Positions 28,979 through 38,502 of a DNA stretch of 64,000 bases are shown here, one piece after another. The notes beneath the pieces are model-generated. The model saw only the letters and a program-made list of their open reading frames with translations, did no database searches and was not told where the DNA came from. The stretch is from Paracoccaceae bacterium (GTDB lineage: Bacteria > Pseudomonadota > Alphaproteobacteria > Rhodobacterales > Rhodobacteraceae). Each line of letters begins with the position of its first letter. Position 1 is the stretch's first letter. The stretch is from positions 124,001-188,000 of the forward strand of contig CANNIA010000001.1 in the NCBI GenBank assembly GCA_947504705.1, read 5' to 3'. The translations under genes were made by a program, and so were the position numbers.

Positions 28979-29125
28979 GCAAAACTGTATCCGATTATGG
29001 CAAGAATCTCTCCTGCGGCCACAATCAGTCCATCAAATTACCCCGGTCTGTCTATGGGATAGGGTAGTCTGCAGACAAAATTCGCAGGAAACTTGCGCAG
29101 TGCGCTCGGCAAGAGGTCTTCAGAG

Positions 29126-31252
29126 ATGACCAGTGAAAGCAAGGTTCTGACCGTTTCCTACGGGGCGTTCAGCTGCACACTGGAAGGGTTCGACAACCCT
29201 TTCGATACGATGAAGGTTATCGCTGAATATTTCCGTGGCCTTGCCGAAGGCGACCGCTATTTTGGTGCTGAACCTCCGCAACCCGATGCCGCGCTCTTGC
29301 ACCGGGCCGCCGAACATGAGGTCGCCCGCCTGATCGAAAAGCGCTTGACCGAACCAAACAGGTCAGTTTCGCCGGACCAGGGTGAAGCCAGCTCCGGGCC
29401 GGCTGCAGCCGAGGCCGTGCCCGATGCTTCCCCTGCCGTGGCCGGCAGGGAAGACCCGGTCCGGCCCGCTGAGGACCTGATCGTCGGGGTCGTGGCCGAG
29501 GCTTATACGTCTGCGGTTGCGGCCCCTGCGCCCGATAGTGCGGTTGCTTCTTCAGATGAACCGCAGTTGCACGACGAAATGCCTAAGGGGTTTTCGGCCC
29601 GACTTGCGCGCATTCGCGCCTCGTCCACGCCGCCCCCGACGACGACGACTTTGCCGGAAGACCAACTTCAGGCGTTTATGCCCGAACTGCCCGAGGCCAT
29701 GTCAGACGCTGCCGCGCCGGATGATGCGCTTGACCGTTTGGGGGCTTTGATCAAGTCGCCAGATGTGCCCGAAGCGTTTGAAGCGCCGCCGGCTTTGGCG
29801 GCATCAGATTATTCCGACGCCGAGGCTCCCTCCGACCTGACAGCGGCGGAAGCCGAGGAAGCTCTGGCCGAAGCAATCAGTGCCCTTGACCAAACCATCG
29901 TCGCGGACCCCGATGCGGCGCGCGAAATGAACGCTGACCCCGCGCCTATCGCCGACAGCTTGGACGACCTGGTCAAATCGGTCCTGCCGGATGAATCGAC
30001 CTTAGTTGAAGCTGCGGAAACCGCCAATTCAGCCAACCTTCAGACCACAGTTTTGGCCGTTTTTGCTGACGATCTTGCCGAAGACGCCTTTATCGAGGTC
30101 GAAGACACAAGCCCCCCGGCCGACTGTGTTGCAGTTGATGCGGAATCGGCCCCAATCGTTGAGGCACTCGAGGCAGAGCTTCCCGAAAGGACTTCGGGCG
30201 GCAAGACAAACAGCCGTTACCAAAGGGTCAGTTCGCGGGTGGTGCGGCTTCGACCAGAAGATGATGGGACGGGTGAAACTGCCACCGACGCCTCCAATCA
30301 GACCGAGGATCCGAACGCGACCCGGATCGTTCGCAAGCGCGGTGCTGACGCCGAAATGTCACGGCTTCTGCGCCAGGCCGAAAGTGTCATGGCCGACGAA
30401 GACAACCGGCGTCGTCTTGACACAATCGCCTTGATGAAGGCGGCGGTGGTCGTGGCCGAAACGGATCGAGCCACGTCAGACGACGAGGCACCGGTTGCCG
30501 AGGACAAGCGTGATCCCTATCGGGATGATCTTGCTCAGGCGGTCGAGCCGCTGCCAGTGCCTGAGACCGAGGCCAAGCGTGCGCAATCCAAGCGCCGCAA
30601 GACTAGGTCGGTCCGCCTACCCGAAACGCGCCCAGGCGCGGCTTGGCCAAATTCCTTCAGCCCACCGCCGCTTGTCTTGGTGACGGAACAACGTGTGGAT
30701 CGCGCCCCGCCGCCGCTGGCACCGCCAGCGATGCCAACCCCGGTCGTTGCGGCAACTGCCGATGCAGCGGTCTATTCACGCAATTCCCAACCCAAGGTCG
30801 CGCTGCGCACCGGACGCCTGACAGGTGCCATCGGCATCGGCTCGACTGCCTCGCTCATGGTTTCGGCTGAGCCACGGTTGCATCTTGATCAGGCTTACCC
30901 TGTTGGCCAAACCGAAACAGAGGACGAGGACGAGTTTCACGAAGCCCTGTCACCCGAGGTCGAGATGGGACTGGTCCGGTTTTCTGAGCGTCTGGGGCTT
31001 ACGTCCACCGTCGAAATGCTGGAAGCGGCAGCGGCATTTTCGACCTGCGTGGAAAATCGCAGCCAGTTCACCCGTCCGCAGCTTATGCGGCGGCTGATGG
31101 CGAGTGCACCCAAAGGGGCAATCGGTCGGGAAGATGGGTTGCGCAGTTTTGGGACCTTGCTGCGCACCGGCCGGATCGAAAAGATCGGTCGCGGAAATTA
31201 CGCACTGTCGCAAAACTCGTCGTTCCTTAAGGAAGCGCGCCGGTTCACCTGA
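29126..31252 (+). CDS. large acidic hypothetical protein with conserved ends
   Basis: 708 residues from ATG 29126 (AAGAGG upstream); the frame is open further but starts poorly. The first ~60 residues are compact and conserved-looking (VLTVSYGAFSCTLEGFDNPF, VIAEYFRGLAEGDRYFGAEP). Then ~500 residues rich in Ala, Asp, Glu and Pro look disordered. The last ~100 residues (EVEMGLVRFSERLGLTSTVE, FTRPQLMRRLMAS, LRSFGTLLRTGRIEKIGRGN) look like a small helical/winged-helix domain. I recall related proteins in Rhodobacterales, but no established function. No signal peptide. Confidence 0.8.
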   Translation: MTSESKVLTVSYGAFSCTLEGFDNPFDTMKVIAEYFRGLAEGDRYFGAEPPQPDAALLHRAAEHEVARLIEKRLTEPNRSVSPDQGEASSGPAAAEAVPDASPAVAGREDPVRPAEDLIVGVVAEAYTSAVAAPAPDSAVASSDEPQLHDEMPKGFSARLARIRASSTPPPTTTTLPEDQLQAFMPELPEAMSDAAAPDDALDRLGALIKSPDVPEAFEAPPALAASDYSDAEAPSDLTAAEAEEALAEAISALDQTIVADPDAAREMNADPAPIADSLDDLVKSVLPDESTLVEAAETANSANLQTTVLAVFADDLAEDAFIEVEDTSPPADCVAVDAESAPIVEALEAELPERTSGGKTNSRYQRVSSRVVRLRPEDDGTGETATDASNQTEDPNATRIVRKRGADAEMSRLLRQAESVMADEDNRRRLDTIALMKAAVVVAETDRATSDDEAPVAEDKRDPYRDDLAQAVEPLPVPETEAKRAQSKRRKTRSVRLPETRPGAAWPNSFSPPPLVLVTEQRVDRAPPPLAPPAMPTPVVAATADAAVYSRNSQPKVALRTGRLTGAIGIGSTASLMVSAEPRLHLDQAYPVGQTETEDEDEFHEALSPEVEMGLVRFSERLGLTSTVEMLEAAAAFSTCVENRSQFTRPQLMRRLMASAPKGAIGREDGLRSFGTLLRTGRIEKIGRGNYALSQNSSFLKEARRFT

Positions 31253-31262
31253 CCAGCGGGCT

Positions 31263-31508
31263 TTAGTCCGGCTGATCCGTCCCGGGCGCAGGGATAGACT
31301 CCGGATCCGGCTGGCCGATCCCCCGGAAGATAAAGCGGAACGGCAGGGCCCAAAGGACGCCCAGCGTTACATAGACGGCAAGCTCCAATAGGACCGAGGG
31401 TCGGCTGATCTGATCAACAAGGTTCACCGCAACGACCACATAGGCGGGCAGTCCGATCAAAAGGATGATCAGCGCCCAGCGTTTTCTGGCCTTGTAGCTT
31501 AGCGCCAT
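31263..31508 (-). CDS. DUF2842 small membrane protein
   Basis: 81 residues, two predicted membrane helices (about 11-31 and 38-58: WALIILLIGLPAYVVVAVNL; VLLELAVYVTLGVLWALPF) with a basic N-terminus and the PFRFIFRGIGQPDP tail typical of DUF2842. Function unknown. Follows purA by 9 bp on the same strand. Confidence 0.85.
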   Translation of the reverse strand: MALSYKARKRWALIILLIGLPAYVVVAVNLVDQISRPSVLLELAVYVTLGVLWALPFRFIFRGIGQPDPESIPAPGTDQPD

Positions 31509-31517
31509 GGTGGCACC

Positions 31518-32810
31518 TCAGTCGGCAAAGGGATCGGTGACAAGAATGGTGTCGTCCCGTTCGGGCGAGGTGGACAGAAGCGCGACCGGGCACTGGATCA
31601 GCTCTTCAATCCGGCGCACGTATTTGATCGCCGCCCCAGGCAGATCGGCCCAGGACCGCGCCCCGGCGGTGGTTTCGGACCAGCCTTCCAACTCTTCGTA
31701 GATCGGCGTGCAACGTGCCTGTTCATCGGCGGCAATCGGCAGGTAATCCATCCGCTTGCCGTCCAGATCATAGGCAACGCAGATCTTCAGCGTCTTGAAC
31801 CCGTCCAGCACGTCCAGCTTGGTCAGCGCGATGCCCGACACACCGCTTGTGGCGCAGGTCTGGCGCACCAGTACCGCATCGAACCAGCCGCAGCGCCGCT
31901 TGCGCCCGGTGACAGTGCCAAACTCATGCCCGCGTTCGCCCAGACGCTCACCATCGGCGTCGTGCAGTTCCGCCGGGAACGGACCTTCGCCGACGCGGGT
32001 GGTATAGGCCTTGACGATCCCCAGCACGAAATCAATCGCGGTGGGTCCAAGCCCCGTACCGGTCGCCGCCTGCCCCGCGATGGTGTTCGACGAGGTGACA
32101 TAGGGATAGGTCCCAAAGTCGACATCCAAAAGCGCACCTTGAGCGCCTTCGAACAGGATACGCTTTCCGGCGCGTCGCGCTTCGTGCAGCACTTTCCAGA
32201 CCGGGCCGGCATAGGGTTTCAGCTTCGGCGCAATCTCGACCAGCGCAGCCTTCAGGGCAGCAGGCTCCACCGGCTCCAGCCCAAGGCCCGCCCGCAGCGC
32301 GTTGTGATGCGCTAAAAGCCGCCCGATCCGCGTGTCCAGGGTCGAGGCGTCAAAGAGGTCCGCCACCCGAATGGCCCGCCGACCTACCTTGTCTTCATAG
32401 GCTGGGCCAATCCCGCGCCCCGTCGTCCCGATCTTGGCGACCGAGGTCTGCGACTCGCGGCCCCGGTCCAGCTCGCCATGGATCGGCAGGATCAGCGAGG
32501 CGTTCTCGGCCACCATCAGGTTCTCGGGCGAGATATCGACGCCCTGCCCGCGCAGCTTTTCGATCTCGGCCACCAGATGCCAGGGGTCAACCACCACGCC
32601 ATTGCCGATCACCGAAAGCTTGCCACCGCGCACGATGCCCGAAGGTAGCAGCGACAGCTTGTAGACTTTGCCGGCGATGACCAGCGTATGACCGGCGTTA
32701 TGACCACCCTGAAAACGCGCGATCACATCGGCGCGCTCGGAAAGCCAGTCGACGATCTTGCCCTTGCCCTCATCGCCCCACTGGGCACCCACGACGACAA
32801 CGTTGGCCAT
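31518..32810 (-). CDS. purA: adenylosuccinate synthetase
   Basis: 430 residues. [18 protein letters not shown] is the GTP-binding loop, with the catalytic Asp; [12 protein letters not shown] has the catalytic His; [14 protein letters not shown] and [20 protein letters not shown] follow, and KLDVLDGF is the GTP-specificity motif. Condenses IMP and aspartate to adenylosuccinate using GTP, the committed step to AMP. ATG start 32810. Confidence 0.95.
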   Translation of the reverse strand: MANVVVVGAQWGDEGKGKIVDWLSERADVIARFQGGHNAGHTLVIAGKVYKLSLLPSGIVRGGKLSVIGNGVVVDPWHLVAEIEKLRGQGVDISPENLMVAENASLILPIHGELDRGRESQTSVAKIGTTGRGIGPAYEDKVGRRAIRVADLFDASTLDTRIGRLLAHHNALRAGLGLEPVEPAALKAALVEIAPKLKPYAGPVWKVLHEARRAGKRILFEGAQGALLDVDFGTYPYVTSSNTIAGQAATGTGLGPTAIDFVLGIVKAYTTRVGEGPFPAELHDADGERLGERGHEFGTVTGRKRRCGWFDAVLVRQTCATSGVSGIALTKLDVLDGFKTLKICVAYDLDGKRMDYLPIAADEQARCTPIYEELEGWSETTAGARSWADLPGAAIKYVRRIEELIQCPVALLSTSPERDDTILVTDPFAD

Positions 32811-32904
32811 GCTTTGATCCTTTGGCTTTCCAAACCGTCTGTCCTATAGCGGTCCCGGCACGGCGGGGGAACAGCAAATCCGCGTCATGGGGGCAGAATG
32901 AAAA

Positions 32905-32928
32905 GGGGCGCGCCGTATGGCACGCCCC
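32905..32928 (-). terminator. intrinsic terminator downstream of the outer-membrane protein gene
   Basis: On the minus strand GGGGCGTGCC-ATAC-GGCGCGCCCC followed by TTTTCATT: a 10-bp stem with one G-U pair and a T-tract. It lies 28 nt after the stop of the gene at 32956-33843. A perfect TCGCGGTACCGCGA palindrome (32941-32954) sits between. Confidence 0.75.
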
Positions 32929-32955
32929 GATCCTGTCAAATCGCGGTACCGCGAC

Positions 32956-33843
32956 TTAGAAGCCCGCAGTGATCCCGGCGTTGAACGCACCATGACGCGG
33001 GTGCAGGATCGCATCGGCGACCGAGTTCATCGGCAGCACCGGGCCCGGCTTGCCCAGCGGAATGGTCAGGCCAAGACGCACGACATTTGCCGAACTGCCC
33101 TGCGAGGTCCGGCCAAGTTCAATCGAAACGCTGGACGCAAAGCCCATCTTCGCCCCAAGGTCATAGCTGACACCAAGCCCGAAACTGTCGATGCCTGATC
33201 CCGAATTTGCCATGTCAAGCGTGCCGACACCACCGAAGACCATGATGGCCGGGGTGGCAAGATAGGTGGCCGCGACACCCTTGAAGTCCATGTCGACCGA
33301 GTTCGAACCCTGCGACTGTGTTGCCCTCAGGAACGCAGCACCGACGTCAAGGCCTTCCATGCCAGTGTAATGTCCGGTGATGCCGTAGTTCTTGATGTCG
33401 AACGGCAGCGGAACGTTGAGGCTGGTCTTGCCAAAGAAGGCTTCGGCCTCGAACCCGCTGCCTTCATAGCCAAAGGTCAGGCCATTGGTGCTGAGCGTGA
33501 TGTCGATGGGGGCGATCCCCGCACCGAACGTCAGGCGATCCGCGAAAACACCTGCGCGCATCCCGCCGCCAAAGCCATACGAGGCCTCAAGCGAGTAGAA
33601 TTCGGCATTGACGTCAAACGGTACCCCGTCCTGCGACATGGTGCTGTGACCGATGTCGAACCCGAAGCGCAGGCCATTGTCCATGTCGATGGCAAGACGA
33701 CCGTCAAGGCCGGTCGTGTTTATGTCAAAAGAATCCTGGCTGTGCTGGGTGTAGGACAGCGTCAACCCGCCCGTGATGGAGTCGGCCTGCGCGGCGATTG
33801 GCGCGGCGGAAATGAGCAGTGCAAGCAGAGCAGTTTTTTTCAT
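32956..33843 (-). CDS. outer-membrane beta-barrel protein
   Basis: 295 residues. Signal peptide MKKTALLALLISAAPIAAQA (cleavage near residue 20). The mature part alternates hydrophobic and polar residues in many short strands (SITGGLTLSYTQHSQD, LRFGFDIGHSTMSQDG, VGAAFLRATQ) and ends in Phe, the usual outer-membrane insertion signal. It looks like a porin-like or autotransporter-barrel protein; I cannot assign a named family. Possibly regulated by the repeats at 33861-33890. Confidence 0.75.
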   Translation of the reverse strand: MKKTALLALLISAAPIAAQADSITGGLTLSYTQHSQDSFDINTTGLDGRLAIDMDNGLRFGFDIGHSTMSQDGVPFDVNAEFYSLEASYGFGGGMRAGVFADRLTFGAGIAPIDITLSTNGLTFGYEGSGFEAEAFFGKTSLNVPLPFDIKNYGITGHYTGMEGLDVGAAFLRATQSQGSNSVDMDFKGVAATYLATPAIMVFGGVGTLDMANSGSGIDSFGLGVSYDLGAKMGFASSVSIELGRTSQGSSANVVRLGLTIPLGKPGPVLPMNSVADAILHPRHGAFNAGITAGF

Positions 33844-33860
33844 AGTTCCCCCCCTAGGGA

Positions 33861-33890
33861 TTCATTCACGGAATGAAGATTTACTAATCT
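33861..33890. promoter_or_regulatory. two inverted repeats upstream of the outer-membrane protein gene
   Basis: TTCATTC-ACG-GAATGAA (33861-33877) and AGATT-TACT-AATCT (33877-33890) abut, 18 to 47 bp before the ATG at 33843. They overlap the likely promoter or leader, so they may be operators. Confidence 0.4.
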
Positions 33891-34075
33891 ATATGTTTCA
33901 GCGATGCAATCCGCCCGGACCAACTCGCTGTGGGTAAATGCCGACTGTTGCTTGGCGGACACAGTGTCGCGGTCTTGTTGGCGCTACCATTGCAGATGGA
34001 TCGGTGTGCGACTCACTGGACAAGGGCAGGGCGATTTGCCACCCCTTGCTTTAGGCTTACGGAAAGGGCGATCTC

Positions 34076-34471
34076 ATGGGCATTCTGCTGCGCTGGCTGG
34101 GCGCTTTCCTTCTTCTTGCCGCCATCTTCAACCCAACGTGGTGGAACTATGTCACCTGGGCGCGCCAGTCCTGGGCCGATCAGATGCCGCTGATCGTCTT
34201 TTCCGGCTTGATCCTTGCGGTCGTGGCGATGGTCTATCTGGTTGCCACCATGCGCTCGATTGGCCTTTTGGGGGCGCTGGTTATTGCCGCGATCTTCGGT
34301 GCCGGGCTTTGGGTTCTGACCGATTGGGGCCTCTTAGCGTTGGGGAATTCCGCGCTGAACACCTGGCTTGGCATTCTGGCCCTGTCGCTGATCCTTGGAG
34401 TTGGCATGTCCTGGTCGATCCTGCGCCAGCGGCTTTCCGGGCAAGCCTCGGTGGATGAAGTCGATGTCTGA
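34076..34471 (+). CDS. DUF6524 membrane protein
   Basis: 131 residues with four hydrophobic segments (MGILLRWLGAFLLLAAIFNP; LIVFSGLILAVVAMVYLVAT; LLGALVIAAIFGAGLWVLTD; LGILALSLILGVGMSWSILR). The NPTWWNYVTWA motif after the first segment is typical of this alphaproteobacterial family. Inner-membrane protein of unknown role. It overlaps the next gene. Confidence 0.8.
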   Translation: MGILLRWLGAFLLLAAIFNPTWWNYVTWARQSWADQMPLIVFSGLILAVVAMVYLVATMRSIGLLGALVIAAIFGAGLWVLTDWGLLALGNSALNTWLGILALSLILGVGMSWSILRQRLSGQASVDEVDV

Positions 34472-34856
34472 AACCTTCCTCTACATCACCCTTGGCACCA
34501 ATGATCTGGCGCGCGCCGCAAGGTTCTATGATGCGGCACTGGCCCCGCTTGGCCTGATCCGACGGGCGACCTATGACGACGAAGTCGGATATGGCTTCAA
34601 GAATGACCAGCGCACGCGGCTTTGGATTACACGCCCTTACGATGGAAGGCCTGCGACAGTTGGTAATGGCTCGATGCTGGCCCTTGACGCAGCTGACCAG
34701 CAGACCGTGGACGCCTTTCACAAGGCAGCCCTTGCCGCTGGCGGGACGGATGAGGGCGCACCCGGTCTGCGCCCCTATGGGCCAAGCTTCTATGCCGCCT
34801 ATGTTCGCGACCCCGATGGCAACAAGCTTTCGGCAGTACATGAGAGACAGGTTTGA
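34464..34856 (+). CDS. VOC-family (glyoxalase/dioxygenase fold) protein
   Basis: 130 residues from ATG 34464, which overlaps the DUF6524 stop by 8 nt. TLGTNDLARAARFYDAALAP, GNGSMLALDAADQQTVDAFH and YAAYVRDPDGNKLSAVHE form the two beta-alpha-beta units of the VOC fold; the PDGNK turn is diagnostic. Metal-binding ligands are not obvious. Function unknown. Confidence 0.85.
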   Translation: MSETFLYITLGTNDLARAARFYDAALAPLGLIRRATYDDEVGYGFKNDQRTRLWITRPYDGRPATVGNGSMLALDAADQQTVDAFHKAALAAGGTDEGAPGLRPYGPSFYAAYVRDPDGNKLSAVHERQV

Positions 34857-34916
34857 CAACCCTTGCAACCCGTTGCCCTTCCGCCTAGATAGGCGCGTCA
34901 GCTTTCCGGAAGGCCC

Positions 34917-35315
34917 ATGGAAAACGTAATCCTTACCATCCACCTGATCCTCGCGCTGCTTTTGATCGGCGTCGTTTTGTTGCAACGATCTGAAGGCGGT
35001 GGCCTTGGTATCGGCGGCGGCGGCAATGGCGCAATCTCGGCGCGTGGTGCGGCGACTGCCATGACCAAGCTGACCTGGATTTTCGCGACCGCCTTCATCA
35101 TCACCTCGATGACCCTGACAGTGCTGGCCACCAACGGCTCCAAGACTGGATCGGTCGTCGATGCCCTTGCTGGCGATGCAACAACCACCGAAGCCCCTGC
35201 TGCGGATGCCCCGGCGAATCCCGCGCTTAGCGGCGACCTGACCCCGCCAAGTGCCGAGGATGCGCCTTCCGCCCCGCCCCCGGCGGATGGCACTGCGCCC
35301 GCAACGACCCCCTAA
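34917..35315 (+). CDS. secG: preprotein translocase subunit SecG
   Basis: 132 residues: membrane helix (about 5-22, ILTIHLILALLLIGVVLLQR), the SEGGGLGIGGGGNGAISARG loop typical of SecG, a second helix (about 52-72) and a long Ala/Pro-rich C-terminal tail, usual in alphaproteobacteria. Accessory subunit of the SecYEG channel. Upstream of pyrG. Confidence 0.9.
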   Translation: MENVILTIHLILALLLIGVVLLQRSEGGGLGIGGGGNGAISARGAATAMTKLTWIFATAFIITSMTLTVLATNGSKTGSVVDALAGDATTTEAPAADAPANPALSGDLTPPSAEDAPSAPPPADGTAPATTP

Positions 35316-35383
35316 ACCTACAACTGATTGAAGCGTTTCAAGTGTCGTCCGCATCATCTTGCGGCGGGCGTTGCCTAATGTCT

Positions 35384-35457
35384 CGGGAGTCGCTATATCT
35401 CAGCTCCCGTGGTGATGCGATTCCACCCAAGCCGAATCGCGGCTGAAATCACGGGAG
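35384..35457 (+). promoter_or_regulatory. pyrG leader with mutually exclusive hairpins
   Basis: Segment 1 CGGGAG (35384-35389) can pair with segment 2 CTCCCG (35404-35409). Segment 2 extended (CTCCCGTG, 35404-35411) can instead pair with segment 3 CACGGGAG (35450-35457), which includes the GGGAGG ribosome site of pyrG (start TTG 35464). A nested stem GCGATTC/GAATCGC (35417-35423 with 35434-35440) supports the second fold. Architecture of an attenuator/translation switch; experimental role unknown. Confidence 0.5.
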
Positions 35458-35463
35458 GCCACC

Positions 35464-37107
35464 TTGGCGCGCTATATCTTCATCACCGGCGGCGTCGTGT
35501 CTTCGCTTGGCAAAGGCCTTGCTTCTGCGGCCCTTGGGGCTCTTTTGCAGGCCCGTGGCTATACGGTTCGCCTGCGCAAGCTTGACCCCTATCTGAACGT
35601 CGACCCCGGCACGATGTCGCCCTTTGAACACGGCGAGGTTTTCGTCACCGACGACGGTGCCGAGACCGACCTTGACCTTGGCCATTACGAACGCTTCACC
35701 GGCGTCCATGCCCGCCAGACGGATTCCATTTCCTCGGGTAGGATCTATTCCAACGTGTTGGAGAAAGAACGCCGCGGCGATTACCTGGGCAAGACCATCC
35801 AAGTCATTCCCCACGTCACCAACGAGATCAAAGACTTTCTTCGCATCGGCGATGATGAGGTCGACTTCATGCTGTGTGAAATCGGCGGTACGGTCGGCGA
35901 TATCGAGGGCTTGCCGTTCTTCGAGTCCATCCGGCAGTTCATCCACGAACGCCCGCGCGGCCAGTCGATCCTGATGCACCTCACGCTGCTCCCCTACCTC
36001 GCGGCCTCCGGTGAGCTGAAGACCAAACCCACCCAACATTCGGTCAAGGAACTACAAAGCATCGGCCTTGCCCCCGATGTTCTGGTCTGCCGCAGCGAGC
36101 ACCCGATCCCGGATCGTGAGCTGGAAAAGATCGCCCTCTTCTGCAACGTCCGGAAAGAGCATGTCATCCCGGCCTATGACCTGAAGACGATCTACGAAGC
36201 CCCGCTCGCCTATCACCGTGCGGGTCTGGATCAGGCCGTGCTGGACGCCTTCGGTATCACCCCGGCCCCGAAGCCGAACCTGACCCGCTGGGAAGACGTG
36301 ATGGACCGCATCACCCACCCCGAGGGCGAGGTTCGGATCGCCATTGTCGGCAAATACACCCAGCTTGAGGACGCCTACAAAAGCATCGCCGAAGCCCTGA
36401 CTCACGGCGGCATGGCGAACCGGACCAAGGTTCGGGCGGAATGGATCGACGCCGAGATATTCGAACGCGAAGAACCCGCCCCCTATCTTGAAAACTTCCA
36501 CGCCATCCTCGTCCCCGGCGGGTTTGGGGAACGCGGCACCGAAGGCAAGATCAAGGCTGCCGAGTTCGCGCGGACCCGCAAAATCCCCTACCTTGGCATC
36601 TGTCTGGGCATGCAGATGGCTGTCATTGAAGCCGCGCGGAACCTGGTCGGCGTCAAGAATGCCGGGTCGGAGGAATTCGACCACGAATCCGGCGAAAAAC
36701 GGTTCACTCCGGTCGTCTATCACCTGAAAGAATGGGTGCAGGGCAACCACACGGTCCGCCGGAAAGCTGACGATGCCAAGGGCGGCACGATGCGGCTGGG
36801 GGCCTATACGGCGAACCTGAAGGATGGGTCGGCGGTGGCCCGGATCTATGGGACCACGGTGATCGAAGAACGGCACCGGCACCGGTATGAGGTGGATATC
36901 CAGTACCGCGACAAGCTGGAGAAATGCGGGCTGATCTTTTCCGGCATGTCCCCCGACGGCAAGCTGCCCGAGATTGTCGAGGTTAAGGATCACCCCTGGT
37001 TCATCGGGGTCCAGTTCCACCCGGAACTGAAATCCAAACCCTTCGCCCCGCACCCCCTGTTCGCCGATTTCGTCCGGGCGGCGGTTGAGGTATCCCGGCT
37101 GGTCTGA
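35464..37107 (+). CDS. pyrG: CTP synthase
   Basis: 547 residues from a TTG with GGGAGG 5-10 nt upstream. The N-terminal synthetase domain has [20 protein letters not shown]; the C-terminal glutamine amidotransferase domain has [11 protein letters not shown] (nucleophile Cys) and [10 protein letters not shown] (His and Glu of the triad). Converts UTP to CTP with ATP and glutamine. Follows secG after a 148-bp leader. Confidence 0.95.
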   Translation: MARYIFITGGVVSSLGKGLASAALGALLQARGYTVRLRKLDPYLNVDPGTMSPFEHGEVFVTDDGAETDLDLGHYERFTGVHARQTDSISSGRIYSNVLEKERRGDYLGKTIQVIPHVTNEIKDFLRIGDDEVDFMLCEIGGTVGDIEGLPFFESIRQFIHERPRGQSILMHLTLLPYLAASGELKTKPTQHSVKELQSIGLAPDVLVCRSEHPIPDRELEKIALFCNVRKEHVIPAYDLKTIYEAPLAYHRAGLDQAVLDAFGITPAPKPNLTRWEDVMDRITHPEGEVRIAIVGKYTQLEDAYKSIAEALTHGGMANRTKVRAEWIDAEIFEREEPAPYLENFHAILVPGGFGERGTEGKIKAAEFARTRKIPYLGICLGMQMAVIEAARNLVGVKNAGSEEFDHESGEKRFTPVVYHLKEWVQGNHTVRRKADDAKGGTMRLGAYTANLKDGSAVARIYGTTVIEERHRHRYEVDIQYRDKLEKCGLIFSGMSPDGKLPEIVEVKDHPWFIGVQFHPELKSKPFAPHPLFADFVRAAVEVSRLV

Positions 37108-37192
37108 TCCTGTCCACGCGGGACAGCCTTGCCAATCCCATTTGGATCAATGGCTTACGCGTGGACGTTTAGCTTTTGTTAACGCCTGCGCG

Positions 37193-37471
37193 TCACTGCT
37201 TTGGCGGCGATTTCCAGCTCCACCGCCAGGGGCCGTCGGTCTTTTTCTTGGCGATGATCAGAAAGGCGACAATCGCCGCCGTCTCGATCCCGATGAAGGC
37301 CAACACCTGCCCCGGCGCGGGCTCTTCGCCCCGCAGGGCGGGCAAGAGGACCATGAAGGTGACCAGCACAAGGATCACCAACCCCAACACGCCAATGGCC
37401 GCCCAGCCCTTCCAGTTCGACGGGGTCGCCCCAATTCCGTAGGTCTTCGGCTTGAACCAGTAGTCGGACAT
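37193..37471 (-). CDS. hypothetical membrane protein
   Basis: 92 residues from ATG 37471 (GGAGGG upstream). MSDYWFKPKTYGIGATPSNW is a cytoplasmic start; two helices follow (WAAIGVLGLVILVLVTFMVL and QVLAFIGIETAAIVAFLIIA), then a basic end KTDGPWRWSWKSPPKQ. Known from Rhodobacterales, no function assigned. Confidence 0.65.
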   Translation of the reverse strand: MSDYWFKPKTYGIGATPSNWKGWAAIGVLGLVILVLVTFMVLLPALRGEEPAPGQVLAFIGIETAAIVAFLIIAKKKTDGPWRWSWKSPPKQ

Positions 37472-37546
37472 CATGCCCTCCATGACCGGATGGTTTCGGG
37501 CCACAATTTAGTCCTGAGCCGGGGGAAGGTCAAAGGAAACCGGGAA

Positions 37547-37918
37547 TCATCCAGCCTTGTCGCGCAGCCAGTCGGCAAGGTCGCCATCCTCCATCAGCCC
37601 TTGGGCACAGCGGATGATGATCTGGCCCACGTCGTCAGCGGACCAAGTGATCTCGATCCCGTTCAGGGCAAGACAAGTATCCATCGACTGGTGCGCAGTG
37701 CGCTTGTTGCCGTCGTTGAAGCAATGACCCCGCGCGATGGCCATGGCATAGGCGGCGGCCAGATCAAAGACATCCGCAACCATGCCATAGGCAAGACGGT
37801 TGTCGACACGGGCAAGGGCTGCCTCCAGCGACTTGTCCCGCGCCCGGCCGGGAAGTTCGCCGGGGTTCAGGATGGCACCGTGGACCGCCTCGACCAGTTC
37901 GGGCGAGAGGAGGCGCAT
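37547..37918 (-). CDS. doc: type II toxin Doc (Fic fold)
   Basis: 123 residues. HCFNDGNKRT (residues 65-74) is the Fic/Doc catalytic motif H-x-F-x-(D/N)-G-N-K-R. Doc proteins of this sub-branch phosphorylate EF-Tu and stop translation. ATG 37918 abuts the phd stop, so toxin follows antitoxin in one operon. Confidence 0.88.
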   Translation of the reverse strand: MRLLSPELVEAVHGAILNPGELPGRARDKSLEAALARVDNRLAYGMVADVFDLAAAYAMAIARGHCFNDGNKRTAHQSMDTCLALNGIEITWSADDVGQIIIRCAQGLMEDGDLADWLRDKAG

Positions 37919-38167
37919 TTACTTGTCCTTGAGGTAGTCCAGCACCGGCTGGTTGATGGCGCGGCGGCGGTTCATCGCCTCCATCACCTCCTCCAACGTG
38001 GCGACGCGGTGATCGCCGGTATCCACCGCCTCGTTCGGAACAAGATAGCCGACCACGGCGGAGTTCTTGAGGATCGCCACCGGCTTGCCACCCGAGCGTT
38101 CAAAGACTTTATGCGGCTCGCGCAGCTCGGTCATCGTGGCGATATGGGGGGTGAGGAGGCGGGTCAT
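37919..38167 (-). CDS. phd: type II antitoxin Phd family
   Basis: 82 residues. RLLTPHIATMTELREPHKVF and GGKPVAILKNSAVVGYLVPN are the Phd/YefM DNA-binding fold; the C-terminal NRRRAINQPVLDYLKDK would bind Doc. Adjacent to doc with no gap. It should autorepress from the promoter to its right. Confidence 0.85.
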   Translation of the reverse strand: MTRLLTPHIATMTELREPHKVFERSGGKPVAILKNSAVVGYLVPNEAVDTGDHRVATLEEVMEAMNRRRAINQPVLDYLKDK

Positions 38168-38241
38168 GGTTTGTGTCCTGTGATGTATGGTGGAATGTAT
38201 ATTGAAATGCAGGTTTTGGCAAGGTGGGGGCGGGCGGTCGT

Positions 38242-38311
38242 GTCATCCCCGCGCAGGCGGGGATCCATGGGGGTGCCGCAGAAGATGGGTCCCCGCTTTC
38301 GCGGGGATGAC
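38242..38311. repeat. 70-bp REP-like palindrome in a 335-bp gene-poor gap
   Basis: Outer arms GTCATCCCCGCG / CGCGGGGATGAC (38242-38253 with 38300-38311). Each half folds on itself: CCCCGC-GCAG-GCGGGG and CCCCGC-TTTC-GCGGGG. This GTCATCCCCGCG type is a widespread proteobacterial repeat. It lies between phd and the DUF2158 gene; the rest of 38168-38502 shows no protein-like frame I trust. Confidence 0.75.
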
Positions 38312-38502
38312 AGGGGGGAGTGAGGCGCAGGGGATGGTCGGGCATACGGGGGAGAGACTGTTTTCAGCCGCGAACGCCCGAGCACGCTTGCGAGGGCTGG
38401 GGGTGGTGGGGGTGGGTTGGCGGGCAGGCTACGCTTGCTACGTCATGCTTGCTTCATCGACACCAGATGTATAAATATCGGCCATCAGCAATGGAGAACA
38501 GC

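Noticed and set aside
37126-37180. GTCCACGCG / CGCGTGGAC pair after pyrG
   Set aside because: The spacing is long and there is no T-tract; I could not tell it from chance in GC-rich DNA.
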